From PALSA-1316 sp964499365 (GTDB lineage: Bacteria > Nitrospirota > Thermodesulfovibrionia > Thermodesulfovibrionales > UBA6898), in NCBI GenBank assembly GCA_964499365.1, contig CAZCKU010000004.1, positions 62,001 to 126,000 of the forward strand: a stretch of 64,000 bases of DNA, read 5' to 3'. The position numbers and the translations under genes are program-made. How positions within the stretch are numbered: the stretch's first letter is position 1; every line of letters starts with the position of its first letter. The notes below the pieces were generated by a model. It was given only the letters and a program-made list of their open reading frames with translations, was not told the DNA's origin and ran no database searches. This document shows positions 1 through 8,106 of this stretch, one piece after another.

Positions 1-720
1 GACGCAAAGGCAGGCGGCAAGGCAGTAGCGGAGACTGTTTCAGCGATGCGGGAGATTGCGGGCAAAATATCCATTATTGAGGAGATCGCGCGACAGACGA
101 ACCTCCTTGCCCTGAATGCGGCGATTGAGGCTGCACGGGCAGGTGAACACGGGAAAGGATTTGCGGTTGTGGCCTCTGAAGTGAGAAAACTTGCTGAACG
201 GAGCCAGGATGCAGCAGGAGAGATCGGCCAGCTCTCGACGACAAGCGTGCAGGTTGCGGAGAAGGCCGGAGAGATGCTGACACGACTGGTGCCGGACATA
301 CAGAAGACCGCTGAACTGGTGCAGGAGATCAGTGCAGCGAGCAACGAACAGAACACCGGCGCCGAGCAGATAAACAAGGCAATCCAGCAGCTCGATCAGG
401 TTATTCAGCAGAACGCCGCAGCATCCGAGGAGATGGCATCCACCTCTGAAGAACTTGCTGCTCAGGCAGAGCAGCTCCAGAAAACAATAGCCTTCTTTAA
501 GGTCGACGGATCAACCAGCGGCAGGCACGCTGAGCCGGCAGCAAAACCTCGCGAACCCAAGCCCGAAAGAATCGTCGGCCACATGGTACATGCAAAACCC
601 AAACAACACGCTTCGTCCGTGGCCCGCACCTCAGGGACAAAGATGGTAGCTGCCGGAATCGGTATTGAGTTGGGAGGCAACGGACATGATACTCTCGACG
701 AAGAGTTCGATACATTCTAA
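1..720 (+). CDS. Methyl-accepting chemotaxis protein, C-terminal part (5' truncated by window)
   Basis: The reading frame is open from the first base, so this is the C-terminal ~239 residues of a larger chemoreceptor. It contains the highly conserved cytoplasmic hairpin tip (IARQTNLLALNAAIEAARAGE) that binds CheW and the CheA kinase, followed by the returning coiled-coil helix rich in Q/A/E (VIQQNAAASEEMASTSEEL). After that comes a low-complexity, probably flexible tail of about 75 residues ending DEEFDTF. There is no NWETF-like CheR/CheB tether. The sensor and any membrane segments lie outside the window. cheW starts 12 bp downstream, so this is part of a chemotaxis operon. The family assignment is very secure; the ligand is unknown. 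Confidence 0.95.
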   Translation, partial: DAKAGGKAVAETVSAMREIAGKISIIEEIARQTNLLALNAAIEAARAGEHGKGFAVVASEVRKLAERSQDAAGEIGQLSTTSVQVAEKAGEMLTRLVPDIQKTAELVQEISAASNEQNTGAEQINKAIQQLDQVIQQNAAASEEMASTSEELAAQAEQLQKTIAFFKVDGSTSGRHAEPAAKPREPKPERIVGHMVHAKPKQHASSVARTSGTKMVAAGIGIELGGNGHDTLDEEFDTF

Positions 721-732
721 AGGAGTGAGATC

Positions 733-1227
733 ATGACTACCACAGGCACAAACGAAACAACGCAGTATCTGACATTTAATCTGTGCGATGAGATTTTTGC
801 CCTCGATATAGGGACGGTCAGGGAAGTGCTCGACTTCACCGGCATTACCAAGGTACCGAGAACTCCGGAGTTTATGCGGGGCGTGATCAACCTCCGGGGC
901 AGCGTCGTGCCAGTGGTGGACATGCGGCTGAAGTTCGGCATGTCCATGACCGAAAATACCGTCAATACCTGCATCATTATCGTAGAAGTATTCATTGACA
1001 GCGAGTCCGTTATTCTGGGCGCGCTTGTCGATTCGGTACAGGAGGTTATCAGCCTGGAGCCTGATCAGATCGAGCCGGCACCCCGCATCGGTACAAATCT
1101 GCGTACGGATTTCATCAGGGGCATGGGCAAGTGTCATAGCGGGTTTATCATGATATTGAACATCGATAAGGCATTCTCATCCGAGGAACTTGCAATGATC
1201 CAGGATACGAGCGGGGCAGCGGTATGA
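733..1227 (+). CDS. cheW: CheW chemotaxis coupling protein
   Basis: A 164-residue CheW-domain protein, the adaptor that links chemoreceptors to the CheA kinase. The single CheW beta-barrel domain spans almost the whole chain; typical segments are YLTFNLCDEIFALDIGTVRE near the N-terminus, the GVINLRGSVVPVVDMR signature around residues 57-72 and GALVDSVQEVISL further on. A good ribosome site (aaaggag) sits upstream of the ATG. The gene lies 12 bp after the MCP, and its TGA stop overlaps by four bases (ATGA) with a short downstream ORF, implying translational coupling. No cheA, cheB or cheR is visible; they may lie upstream of the window. Confidence 0.95.
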   Translation: MTTTGTNETTQYLTFNLCDEIFALDIGTVREVLDFTGITKVPRTPEFMRGVINLRGSVVPVVDMRLKFGMSMTENTVNTCIIIVEVFIDSESVILGALVDSVQEVISLEPDQIEPAPRIGTNLRTDFIRGMGKCHSGFIMILNIDKAFSSEELAMIQDTSGAAV

Positions 1228-1364
1228 GAGGCATCCGGTTGTATGAATCAGTTTGTCAGGCAAGGGCTCACACGACAGAGTGGATTTCCCATAAAGGGGA
1301 TCAGGGCAAAATTATTCCCGGCCTGCTTCAGGATATGTATTTTGACCGCCGGGGGGTGTCATGA
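1224..1364 (+). CDS. Small unknown protein (46 aa) between cheW and cheD
   Basis: A 46-codon ORF starting MRGIRLYESVCQAR and ending YFDRRGVS. It is not recognisable as any family. The case for it is positional: its ATG overlaps the cheW stop as ATGA (1224-1227), and its own TGA overlaps the cheD start as ATGA (1361-1364), the same four-base coupling used by many genes in this window. It fills the cheW-cheD gap exactly and without an in-frame stop. The product is mildly basic with a mixed-charge C-terminus and has no signal peptide or membrane helix. It could be a real chemotaxis micro-protein, a coupling ORF that only delivers ribosomes to cheD, or a degraded remnant of a longer gene. Confidence 0.5.
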   Translation: MRGIRLYESVCQARAHTTEWISHKGDQGKIIPGLLQDMYFDRRGVS

Positions 1365-1888
1365 ACGCCCGGGCGGTACCATTACCCTCGATCTACCTGA
1401 ATCCGGGAGAGATTCACTTTTCCGAGGCTCCTGGGGTGGTAGAGGCATTGCTCGGATCCACCCTGTCTGTGACGCTTTTCTGCCGACGCCTGTCTGCAGG
1501 AGCAATCTGTCATGGGCTTTTACCGGAGTGCCCCGTCAGGGAGCAGTGCGGGCCGCAGTGTGCGGACAGATTGAACTATATCGAATGCTCGCTCGATAGC
1601 ATGATATGCCATTTCACGGGACGCGGCGTTTCTGTGTGCGAGATTGATGCGAAGATATTCGGGGGAACTGACATGTTTCCTGTGGCGATGCCTGGCCAGC
1701 TTGTGTCGACCGTCGGATTCAGAAATTTCTTTGCAGCGATGCGGGTATCGCAGAGAATGGGAATCAATGTGGTCTCAATAGATGTGGGCGGTATGTATTC
1801 AAGACAGATCGCCTTTTATCCCCATACCGGCAAGGTGCTCGTGAAGCGGCTTGATAAGAGGGATAATCGGGCCTGGTTGACGTTTTAG
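1361..1888 (+). CDS. cheD: CheD-family chemoreceptor deamidase homologue, catalytic Cys replaced by Thr
   Basis: 175 residues. The CheD fold is supported by GAICHGLLP (residues 47-55, with the catalytic-site histidine at 51), YIECSLDSMI and the strongly conserved EIDAKIFGGTDMF block. CheD deamidates or de-esterifies glutamines in receptors and in some bacteria works with the phosphatase CheC. In the family the nucleophilic cysteine lies in an LGSC motif about 17 residues before the histidine; here the sequence reads LGSTLSVTLFC, so residue 34 is threonine (codon ACC). Cys41 and Cys50 are nearby but not at the usual place. Activity is therefore doubtful and a binding or regulatory role is possible. 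The start is coupled (ATGA) to the preceding mini-ORF. Confidence 0.88.
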   Translation: MNARAVPLPSIYLNPGEIHFSEAPGVVEALLGSTLSVTLFCRRLSAGAICHGLLPECPVREQCGPQCADRLNYIECSLDSMICHFTGRGVSVCEIDAKIFGGTDMFPVAMPGQLVSTVGFRNFFAAMRVSQRMGINVVSIDVGGMYSRQIAFYPHTGKVLVKRLDKRDNRAWLTF

Positions 1889-1948
1889 TGATGATCAAGC
1901 GACACTGCATGACGGATGGAAATATGTTTTGAGGAAGCGGAGGATACT

Positions 1949-4135
1949 ATGAGCAAAACAGGAAAGAATTATCGCAGATCACGGAGACAGAAGAGCAGCC
2001 TCTTTGAGGTCCGTGACGACAAGGACAACGCCCCCGGAGGCACCATCTGGTTGCCACAAAACCCGGGTGTGTACCGGAAGGAGTTTCGACCGGAAATGCC
2101 GCCTTGTCAGGATATTCTGGATATGCTGCCGGTGGCTGTTTCAGTCAAATGTATCGATACGGGCATATTTGTGTACTGGAACAAACAATGTGAAAAACTC
2201 TTCAGTCTGACCGCGCAGGAAGTGATCGGCAGGTCCGTATACGATCTGTATCCGAAGGAACAGGCGGATATGCTCAGCAAACAGGACCGCGTGGCGTTGG
2301 AATATAAGGGGGATATGGATATAGCGGAGGAAGTTCTGGAGCATACCGTCCACGGCAGGATATATCTGCATACGAGAAAAAGCCTGCTTCATGGAGATCA
2401 GGGAGAGCCGCGCTGGCTGCTCAATATCTGTGAAGACATAACCAATTTCAAGACAACGAAGGACCGTCTGGAACGGGCAAGTGAAAACCTTGATCATCAC
2501 GTCGAGGAACGAATCCAGTCGCTCACCGAATATATAGGATACCGGAAACAGGTGGAAGAAGGACTCCTTGAGAGCGAAGCGCGGTACAAAAGACTTTTGG
2601 ATGCGGTGACGGATTACATTTATACGGTCACGGTGGAAAACGGAAGGGCGGTGAAGACGGTCCATTGTCCCGGATGCGTAGCGGTTACCGGTTATACGGC
2701 CGAGGATTATGAGTCCAACTCTTTGTTGTGGTATCAGATGATCTTCGATGACGACCGTGAAAAGGTCCTCCGGAAGACAGACAGAATCCTTCGCGGCGAG
2801 ATTACCGAGCCTCTCGAACACAGGATCATCCATAAAGACGGCAGTATCCGTTGGGTACGGAACACAGCCGTCTCACGATTCGACGAGAGGGGTATTCTTA
2901 TAGGCTACGACAGCCTGATTACCGATGTCACCGAAAAGAAGAGACTTGAGGAGGAGCTCATGCATGCCCAGAAGCTCGATGCGGTGGGTCAGATGGCCGG
3001 GGGGATAGCTCATGACTTCAACAATATCCTGACAGCGATCAGCGGATTTGCGACCCTGATGCTCATGAAAATGTCGCCCGAGGACCCGCTCCGAAGAAAC
3101 ACTGAGCATATTATCTCTGCTGCCGAGCGTGCTGCGACGCTGACGAAAAGCCTGCTCTCTTTCAGCAGAAAGGATACGATTGATCCAAAGCCGACCTGTC
3201 TCAAAAAAATTATTGACAGCGTCCATAATCTCCTGACGCGTCTGATCAGTGAAGAGATCTCGCTGTATGTGGAGCACACTGAACATGATATCACCGTTAT
3301 GGCAGACTCCGGCCAGATTGGCCAGGTCCTGATCAACCTGGTGGCGAACGCCCGTGATGCCATGCCTCAGGGCGGTCGTGTCTGCATCGGGACCAGTGTC
3401 GTGAAAATGAACCGGATGAGAAGGTCAGCCGGCGTTCATGATAACAACGACCTCTATGCAGTCCTTTCGGTCTCGGACACCGGGACGGGAATCGAACCAC
3501 ATATCCGTGAGAAGATCTTCGAGCCCTTCTTTACCACCAAGGGGCCGGGGAAGGGAACCGGCCTGGGCCTTTCGCTTATCCATGGGATCGTGCAGCAGCA
3601 TAAGGGACACATAGACGTTTCCAGTGAGCCCGGCAAGGGGACCGAGTTCAGGATCTCACTTCCTCTGTTCCACGCAGATTCTGCTGTCAGCGGGGAGAAG
3701 GGGCAGGGTCATCTGCCCGTCATGCGCGGAACCGAGACCGTGCTTCTCGTCGAGGACGATGATGCTGTGCGCCACTACCTGAGTGAGTGTCTCTGTCATC
3801 ATGGGTACACGGTGATGGAGGCCTCTGATGGCGGCGAAGCTGTTTCCATATTCAGAAATCATCACCAGCGTATAGAAGTAGTTCTCACGGACGTGATCAT
3901 GCCGGTCAAGAACGGACTGCAGGTTCACCACGAGATCAAGAGGATTCGACCGGATTCCCGGGTACTCTTCATGTCCGGCTATACCTCCGGCGTCTTTGAG
4001 TCGAAGGGGATCGTGGATAACGGTTCAAAACTCCTCATGAAACCTGTCCCGCCGCATATCCTGCTTGCGGAGATCAGAGAACTGCTCGATGCGCCACCCA
4101 GAACCGGAGTGTCGCCGGCAATACTCGCGGAGTAA
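1949..4135 (+). CDS. Hybrid sensor histidine kinase: PAS-PAS-HisKA-HATPase-receiver
   Basis: A soluble hybrid kinase of 728 residues; no membrane segment is visible. A first PAS domain (about 60-180) is followed by a short coiled coil (about 180-215) and a second PAS with PAC (about 220-335). Then comes the phosphoacceptor block GQMAGGIAHDFNNIL (His near residue 355, NtrB-like), an ATPase domain with N-box NLVANARDAMPQGG, G1 DTGTGIEP and G2 TGLGLSLIHG, and a C-terminal receiver domain with acidic pocket VEDDD and phosphorylatable Asp in VVLTDVIMP (near 648). I chose the ATG at 1949 because a ggagga site precedes it; an in-frame ATG at 1916 lacks one. It follows cheD by 60 bp and may belong to the same signalling locus. 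Input signal and output partner are unknown. Confidence 0.92.
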   Translation: MSKTGKNYRRSRRQKSSLFEVRDDKDNAPGGTIWLPQNPGVYRKEFRPEMPPCQDILDMLPVAVSVKCIDTGIFVYWNKQCEKLFSLTAQEVIGRSVYDLYPKEQADMLSKQDRVALEYKGDMDIAEEVLEHTVHGRIYLHTRKSLLHGDQGEPRWLLNICEDITNFKTTKDRLERASENLDHHVEERIQSLTEYIGYRKQVEEGLLESEARYKRLLDAVTDYIYTVTVENGRAVKTVHCPGCVAVTGYTAEDYESNSLLWYQMIFDDDREKVLRKTDRILRGEITEPLEHRIIHKDGSIRWVRNTAVSRFDERGILIGYDSLITDVTEKKRLEEELMHAQKLDAVGQMAGGIAHDFNNILTAISGFATLMLMKMSPEDPLRRNTEHIISAAERAATLTKSLLSFSRKDTIDPKPTCLKKIIDSVHNLLTRLISEEISLYVEHTEHDITVMADSGQIGQVLINLVANARDAMPQGGRVCIGTSVVKMNRMRRSAGVHDNNDLYAVLSVSDTGTGIEPHIREKIFEPFFTTKGPGKGTGLGLSLIHGIVQQHKGHIDVSSEPGKGTEFRISLPLFHADSAVSGEKGQGHLPVMRGTETVLLVEDDDAVRHYLSECLCHHGYTVMEASDGGEAVSIFRNHHQRIEVVLTDVIMPVKNGLQVHHEIKRIRPDSRVLFMSGYTSGVFESKGIVDNGSKLLMKPVPPHILLAEIRELLDAPPRTGVSPAILAE

Positions 4136-4266
4136 CGTCGGACATATCCGGAGCTGCTCCTCTGCTTGCAAAAACGTCACAGTGTGATACTGTATAAGCA
4201 GGGAGGGGAGCGAGGTGCCAGTGTCCCGATCTGCCGGAGCTCCCTGAACGGTCGAAAGGAGGACGT

Positions 4267-4446
4267 ATGGACGCAGAGGTTGAAGTCGTTGAAGGGGGAA
4301 AATCGGTCAGGACGGAAAAGATGAAGCTGAGACTGGTCAAGGAGTTTGCCGGCGGCATCAGCATCTATGAGACTGAAGACGGGGAAGCTGTCCTGTATTC
4401 AGCGAAAGACAGGAAGTATACCCTGGTCTCGATCGATATCGCGTAG
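4267..4446 (+). CDS. Small hypothetical protein (59 aa)
   Basis: A 59-codon ORF beginning MDAEVEVVEGGKSVRTEKMK and ending LVSIDIA. A strong ribosome site (aaaggagg) lies just upstream of the ATG. The sequence has regular alternation of hydrophobic and charged residues (LRLVKEFAGGISIYETEDGE), compatible with a small beta-rich domain; there is no signal peptide, membrane helix or cysteine. I do not recognise the family. It sits alone in the 437-bp interval between the hybrid kinase and the phasin-like gene, on the same strand as both. A separate promoter appears to start just after it, so it may be its own short transcript or the tail gene of the upstream unit. Confidence 0.6.
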   Translation: MDAEVEVVEGGKSVRTEKMKLRLVKEFAGGISIYETEDGEAVLYSAKDRKYTLVSIDIA

Positions 4447-4473
4447 CGGGGACGGGCACGAATTGGTCATTAA

Positions 4474-4482
4474 TGATATAAT
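4474..4482 (+). promoter_or_regulatory. Extended -10 promoter upstream of phasin-like gene
   Basis: A perfect TATAAT (4477-4482) preceded by TG one base earlier (4474-4475), the extended -10 form, about 90 bp before the phasin-like gene. No good -35 hexamer is found at 16-18 bp, which fits extended -10 promoters. Confidence 0.4.
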
Positions 4483-4572
4483 GATGTACAGGCAGAGCCT
4501 TCGCAGGAGGGTCTGCGTTGAAGTGTCGCCAGCAAAGGCAGTCCGCAAAATCAAGATCTGAGGGAGGCTGTT

Positions 4573-4881
4573 ATGTCTGTGTTTGATGTTTTCAGAAGTG
4601 CGATGCTTGCCGGTCTCGGCATGCAGGAGAAGGTGAAGGAGTTTGTGGATGAGCTCGTCAAGAAGGGAGAACTGAGCGAGTCGCAGGGTGCCAAGATCGT
4701 GAAGGAGTGGTCCGAAAAGGCCGAAAAGAACACCGAGGATATCAGCAAGAGTCTGAACGACGTGGTTACGAAGGCGATGGACAAAATCAGACTCTCGACG
4801 AAAGAGGACCTTGAGGCTCTCAGCGCCAAAGTTTCCGAACTGGCTGCCCGTCTTGATAAGATCGAGAAGCCGAAGGAGTAA
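4573..4881 (+). CDS. Phasin-like / polyhydroxyalkanoate granule-associated coiled-coil protein
   Basis: 102 residues, almost entirely predicted helix: an N-terminal amphipathic helix (MSVFDVFRSAMLAGLGMQEK), a mid segment VDELVKKGELSESQGAKIV and a C-terminal heptad-like coil (LEALSAKVSELAARLDKIEK). This order matches the phasin/PhaF-like family of small proteins that coat polyhydroxyalkanoate granules or lipid surfaces. The ATG follows a gaggga-type ribosome site. The UbiB-family kinase gene starts 17 bp later, so the two are probably co-transcribed. No PHA synthase is in the window, so a polymer-related role is inference; it could instead be a generic membrane- or lipid-associated coiled coil. 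Confidence 0.7.
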   Translation: MSVFDVFRSAMLAGLGMQEKVKEFVDELVKKGELSESQGAKIVKEWSEKAEKNTEDISKSLNDVVTKAMDKIRLSTKEDLEALSAKVSELAARLDKIEKPKE

Positions 4882-4898
4882 GCCACGGAAGTCTCCCG

Positions 4899-6602
4899 AT
4901 GTTGTTAAACCTTCTGGGAATCAGAAGAACCTACAGGAACGTTAATCGCGTACGACAGATCGTTAATGTCCTCCTGAAGTACGGTTTCGGCAAGCTCGTC
5001 GACCAGCTGCACCTGAATCGTTTTGTTCCCTTCAGAAAAAGGCTCAGATCCTTCGGTCAATGGCCTCCGCTGAAGAGCCCGACCTCGGCAGAACGGCTGA
5101 GAATGGCCTTTGCCGAGCTGGGACCGAGCTTTATCAAGCTGGCCCAGTTGCTGGCCACGCGGCCGGACCTCGTGACGAAGCAGTTTGCCGATGAGTTCAA
5201 GAAGCTTCAGGATAATGTGCCCGCCTTTCCGACGGCTGATGCCATAGCAATTATCGAATCAGAGACCAGGAGTTCCATCGGTGCCGTTTTCGCCTATTTT
5301 GATCGTGAACCGGTTGCTGCCGCTTCCATCGCGCAGGTGTATCACGGACGGCTGATAGATGGAAGTGACGTGATCATCAAGGTTCAGCGGCCGGGGATTG
5401 AAGAGCAGATCGAGACCGATATCAATATCCTGACCTCGGTTGCGCAGTTGATGGAGCGTTATATTCCGGAGACGAATTTCTTTAACCCCTCGGGCATAGT
5501 GGATGAATTCGCGCGCACCGTAAGGAAAGAGCTCGATTTTATGGAAGAGGCGCGAAACTGCAGCCGCTTCGGCAGAAATTTCGAGGGACATCCCGATGTT
5601 TACATCCCAAGGGTATTCAACACGTACACGACGGATAAGATCCTGGTGCTGGAGATGATCAGGGGCGTCAGAATCGACGATATCGCGGGTATTACCGGTC
5701 TCGGCCTGGATCGCAAACGCCTGGCGAAGATCGGTGTTGACGCCTACTTCAAACAGGTGCTGGAAGACGGCTTCTTCCATGCAGATCCGCACGCCGGCAA
5801 TATCTTTGCCATGCCGGATGGCAGAATCGGCTTCATGGACTTCGGGATCGTCGGCAGGGTGACCGCCGAGATGCGTGAAACCATGGCCAATACCTTTCTG
5901 GCCCTGATACACAAAGACTTTGACAGACTGATCGAACAGTATGTCGAACTCGGTCTCGTGCCTGAACATATTGACTTCGATGTGTTCCGGCGTGAGTTCA
6001 GGTCTGACCTGTCTGATTTTCTGGAACCGCTGTACGGGATGGCCCTCAAGGACCTGAATTTTGCCGAGTACATGGATACGGTCACCCGTCTTGCGATCAA
6101 GCACAACCTGAAGGTGCCGTCAGACCTTATCCTGGTTAATAAGGCGATGCTTATCCTTGAGAACCTGGGACGTGAACTGGACCCGGAGTTTGATTTTATT
6201 TCAGCAGCTGAGCCCTACGCAACGAAGATCATCGGAGAACGGGTGAGGCCGGGAAAGATCTTCGAACGGGCGAGGAAGAATGTGATGGATGTCAGTGACT
6301 TCTTTGTTTTGTTTCCCAAACAGATGAAGCAGATCATCAGAAAGGTCCTGAAGGACGATATTCATATCAAAATGACCCACATCGGGCTGGACAGGCTGAT
6401 CCGCGATATGGACCGCTCCAGCAACCGGATCTCGTTCAGCATGATCATCAGTGCCATCCTGCTGAGTTCAGCGATCATGCACGGCATGGGGGTGGGGCCG
6501 ACCTTCCATGGCATGTCGGTCCTCGGGTTCACCGCCTTTGGCTTTGCCTTCATCATGGGCATCTGGCTGATCATCTCGATCATCAGGTCCGGAAGGCTGT
6601 AG
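4899..6602 (+). CDS. ubiB: UbiB / ABC1-family atypical kinase-like protein
   Basis: 567 residues of the ABC1/ADCK/UbiB family, atypical kinase-like ATPases that support isoprenoid quinone synthesis or lipid handling at the inner membrane. Visible motifs: the N-terminal extension motif as LGPSFIKLAQLLATRPDL, the Ala-rich nucleotide loop AAASIAQVYHG, the catalytic-loop block GFFHADPHAGN and the metal-binding IGFMDFGIVG. The C-terminus carries two hydrophobic helices (about 515-535 and 540-562), typical of UbiB. The diagnostic KxGQ motif reads KLAQ here, Gly to Ala. It lies directly downstream of the phasin-like gene and ends in a terminator hairpin. The substrate is unknown; a menaquinone-type role is likely but not shown. 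Confidence 0.88.
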   Translation: MLLNLLGIRRTYRNVNRVRQIVNVLLKYGFGKLVDQLHLNRFVPFRKRLRSFGQWPPLKSPTSAERLRMAFAELGPSFIKLAQLLATRPDLVTKQFADEFKKLQDNVPAFPTADAIAIIESETRSSIGAVFAYFDREPVAAASIAQVYHGRLIDGSDVIIKVQRPGIEEQIETDINILTSVAQLMERYIPETNFFNPSGIVDEFARTVRKELDFMEEARNCSRFGRNFEGHPDVYIPRVFNTYTTDKILVLEMIRGVRIDDIAGITGLGLDRKRLAKIGVDAYFKQVLEDGFFHADPHAGNIFAMPDGRIGFMDFGIVGRVTAEMRETMANTFLALIHKDFDRLIEQYVELGLVPEHIDFDVFRREFRSDLSDFLEPLYGMALKDLNFAEYMDTVTRLAIKHNLKVPSDLILVNKAMLILENLGRELDPEFDFISAAEPYATKIIGERVRPGKIFERARKNVMDVSDFFVLFPKQMKQIIRKVLKDDIHIKMTHIGLDRLIRDMDRSSNRISFSMIISAILLSSAIMHGMGVGPTFHGMSVLGFTAFGFAFIMGIWLIISIIRSGRL

Positions 6603-6612
6603 AAAAACCTTT

Positions 6613-6637
6613 CCCGGCCGCTTCTCTGCCGGGTTTA
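6613..6637. terminator. Intrinsic terminator between ubiB and convergent gene
   Basis: The six-base stem CCCGGC (6613-6618) pairs with GCCGGG (6628-6633) across a nine-base loop, followed by TTTATT. It lies between the stops of two convergent genes and could serve both strands, though the T-run is only on the plus side. Confidence 0.6.
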
Positions 6638-6650
6638 TTCCTCCCCCTGC

Positions 6651-7502
6651 TTACGGAAGTGCGATGTCTGCCAGTTTAAACGGGGCCCTGGTCATCGACG
6701 AGGGCGTTATCAGGTATAGCGTCAGCTTCGCATCCAGGGGCATCGGCTTTTCAAATTCGAACACCCTGATATCTCCTGTTCTCATGGATGAGCCGCTTCT
6801 CAGCGCTGCACCGGCAGCATCAGAGAACTCAAGATCAACGATTTTGGATCCCGGGTCCGCAATGTTCAGTATGACACTGTTTTCGCCGATCTCCATCATG
6901 CTTCCAAAGAGCGACCCCAGGGCCTTCGCCATCGCCTCTCCGAACTCCTTCACCATTTCCCCTTCCTTGGCCTTGACCTCTTTTTTCTGCTGCTCCTTGA
7001 AGTCGTCAAACTGCTTCTTGGTCATAATGGTAAGGTCGACACGTGCCGCGGTCAGGACGTTATGCGTGATCTTCTTTCCAGCCTGGGTCATGAAGGCAGG
7101 AAGCGATGCAACAGCATCCGGGTCTCTGCCGGGAGAGTAAATGCTGACTTCTCCGGACAGTTCCCTGACCACTGCTGCCTTTCTCGAGGGGTTCTTCAGT
7201 TTTATCTCTATCTCTGCCTGCCCGGTGCGGTTCTCGTCCGGCCTGGTGAAGTCTCGTCTGCCGTCATCTTCTTTTTTCAGCAGGTCACGTCCGGTGTCGT
7301 CAGTCGCCTTTGTAACCAAGAGCTTAAGTCCCCGCGCGTCGGCAATGGTATCTCCCATAAGTCTCAGTTTCATATCCAGGCCGGCAAAGAACTGACCGGT
7401 TGTCCTGGAATCCCGGACCTCGGTGACAGAGACCGTAATGTCGGCGGCATGCGCCTGTGCGGTGATAAGGCAGACGATGAACATCAGGTAAAGTTTCTTC
7501 AT
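6651..7502 (-). CDS. Secreted hypothetical protein
   Basis: 283 residues starting MKKLYLMFIVCLITAQAHA, a clear Sec signal peptide probably cleaved after AHA. The mature chain is beta-rich in its first and last thirds, with a lysine/glutamate-rich helix in the middle (QFDDFKEQQKKEVKAKEGE). There are no transmembrane helices and no cysteine in the mature part. I chose the ATG at 7502 because it gives the signal peptide and has an AAGGGGG ribosome site; 23 further codons upstream are open but look non-coding. I do not recognise the family. It is a single gene facing ubiB, with tmRNA upstream on the same strand. Periplasmic or surface location is inferred from the signal peptide. Confidence 0.75.
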   Translation of the reverse strand: MKKLYLMFIVCLITAQAHAADITVSVTEVRDSRTTGQFFAGLDMKLRLMGDTIADARGLKLLVTKATDDTGRDLLKKEDDGRRDFTRPDENRTGQAEIEIKLKNPSRKAAVVRELSGEVSIYSPGRDPDAVASLPAFMTQAGKKITHNVLTAARVDLTIMTKKQFDDFKEQQKKEVKAKEGEMVKEFGEAMAKALGSLFGSMMEIGENSVILNIADPGSKIVDLEFSDAAGAALRSGSSMRTGDIRVFEFEKPMPLDAKLTLYLITPSSMTRAPFKLADIALP

Positions 7503-7603
7503 GCAGACCCCCTTTTTGCAGTATAAGGGAACTATATCATATTTTGGCAGGATGCGCATATGATATGTCACGGCTGGTCACCGTCCCGGAATGGCAGATT
7601 AAA

Positions 7604-7952
7604 TGGTGGAGGCGCGGGGAATCGAACCCCGGTCCGAAGGTACTACACATAAGCCTCTACATGCGTAGTCAGTTTTTTTCAGTTTCGGTTCCCGGAGCGT
7701 CAACCGACAAACTATCCAGGATACCTATCACCCTTAGTCTCGCCGAAGGACGGGGTGCGCAACCTTCAGCCAGCCTGCTAGATTGCCGCCGTCTCCCGGA
7801 CACAGGCGATCCGAAAGGGGCGGGCTGCTTTTAGTTAAGCAGCGAGTGCCAGTTCGTTGTTGGCGTTTGTGTTTGTTCCATCTTTTTACGTGGTGATGGA
7901 GCCACGGCATGCCACGTATGCCTCATAACCCCCGTCGAGCCCATTCGCCCCC
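7604..7952 (-). ncRNA. ssrA: Transfer-messenger RNA (tmRNA)
   Basis: The 5' end reads GGGGGCGAATGGGCTCGACG and the 3' end carries the T-arm GGTTCGATTCC followed by CGCCTCCACCA, so the 7-bp acceptor stem (GGGGGCG with CGCCTCC) closes with an encoded CCA. The length is 349 nt, normal for one-piece tmRNA. The tag reading frame ends ...TNANNELALAA followed by TAA, a typical degradation tag ending in ALAA. The exact resume codon is not certain from sequence alone. tmRNA rescues stalled ribosomes together with SmpB, whose gene lies about 3 kb upstream on the same strand, separated by a two-component pair. Confidence 0.96.
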
Positions 7953-7965
7953 ACGGTATGCATAT

Positions 7966-7994
7966 AGTATACCACAGAATGCAGTCCTTGACAC
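7966..7994 (-). promoter_or_regulatory. Promoter of ssrA
   Basis: On the minus strand GTGTCA (4/6 to the -35 consensus), a 17-bp spacer and TATACT (5/6). It lies 13 bp upstream of the mature tmRNA 5' end, leaving a short precursor for RNase P to trim. Confidence 0.6.
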
Positions 7995-8074
7995 TGCTTC
8001 ACCGGCTCCCGCACAGAGCGGCCTTGACACCCCCCGTCTGGCCCCGGATCGTATCCTTTGCACAAAAAGCCTGT

Positions 8075-8099
8075 ATCCCGGAGTGTCCACCGACGGGAT
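8075..8099 (-). terminator. Possible terminator after response regulator
   Basis: On the minus strand ATCCCG pairs with CGGGAT across 13 bases, eight bases after the response-regulator stop. A T-run (CTTTTTG) follows only after a gap of about six bases, so this is a weak candidate. Confidence 0.35.
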
Positions 8100-8106
8100 T
8101 CGCTGT

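Noticed and set aside
1243..1599. A 118-codon plus-strand frame overlapping cheD
   Set aside because: It conflicts with the well-supported cheD frame and with the coupled 46-codon ORF; the product has no family features.
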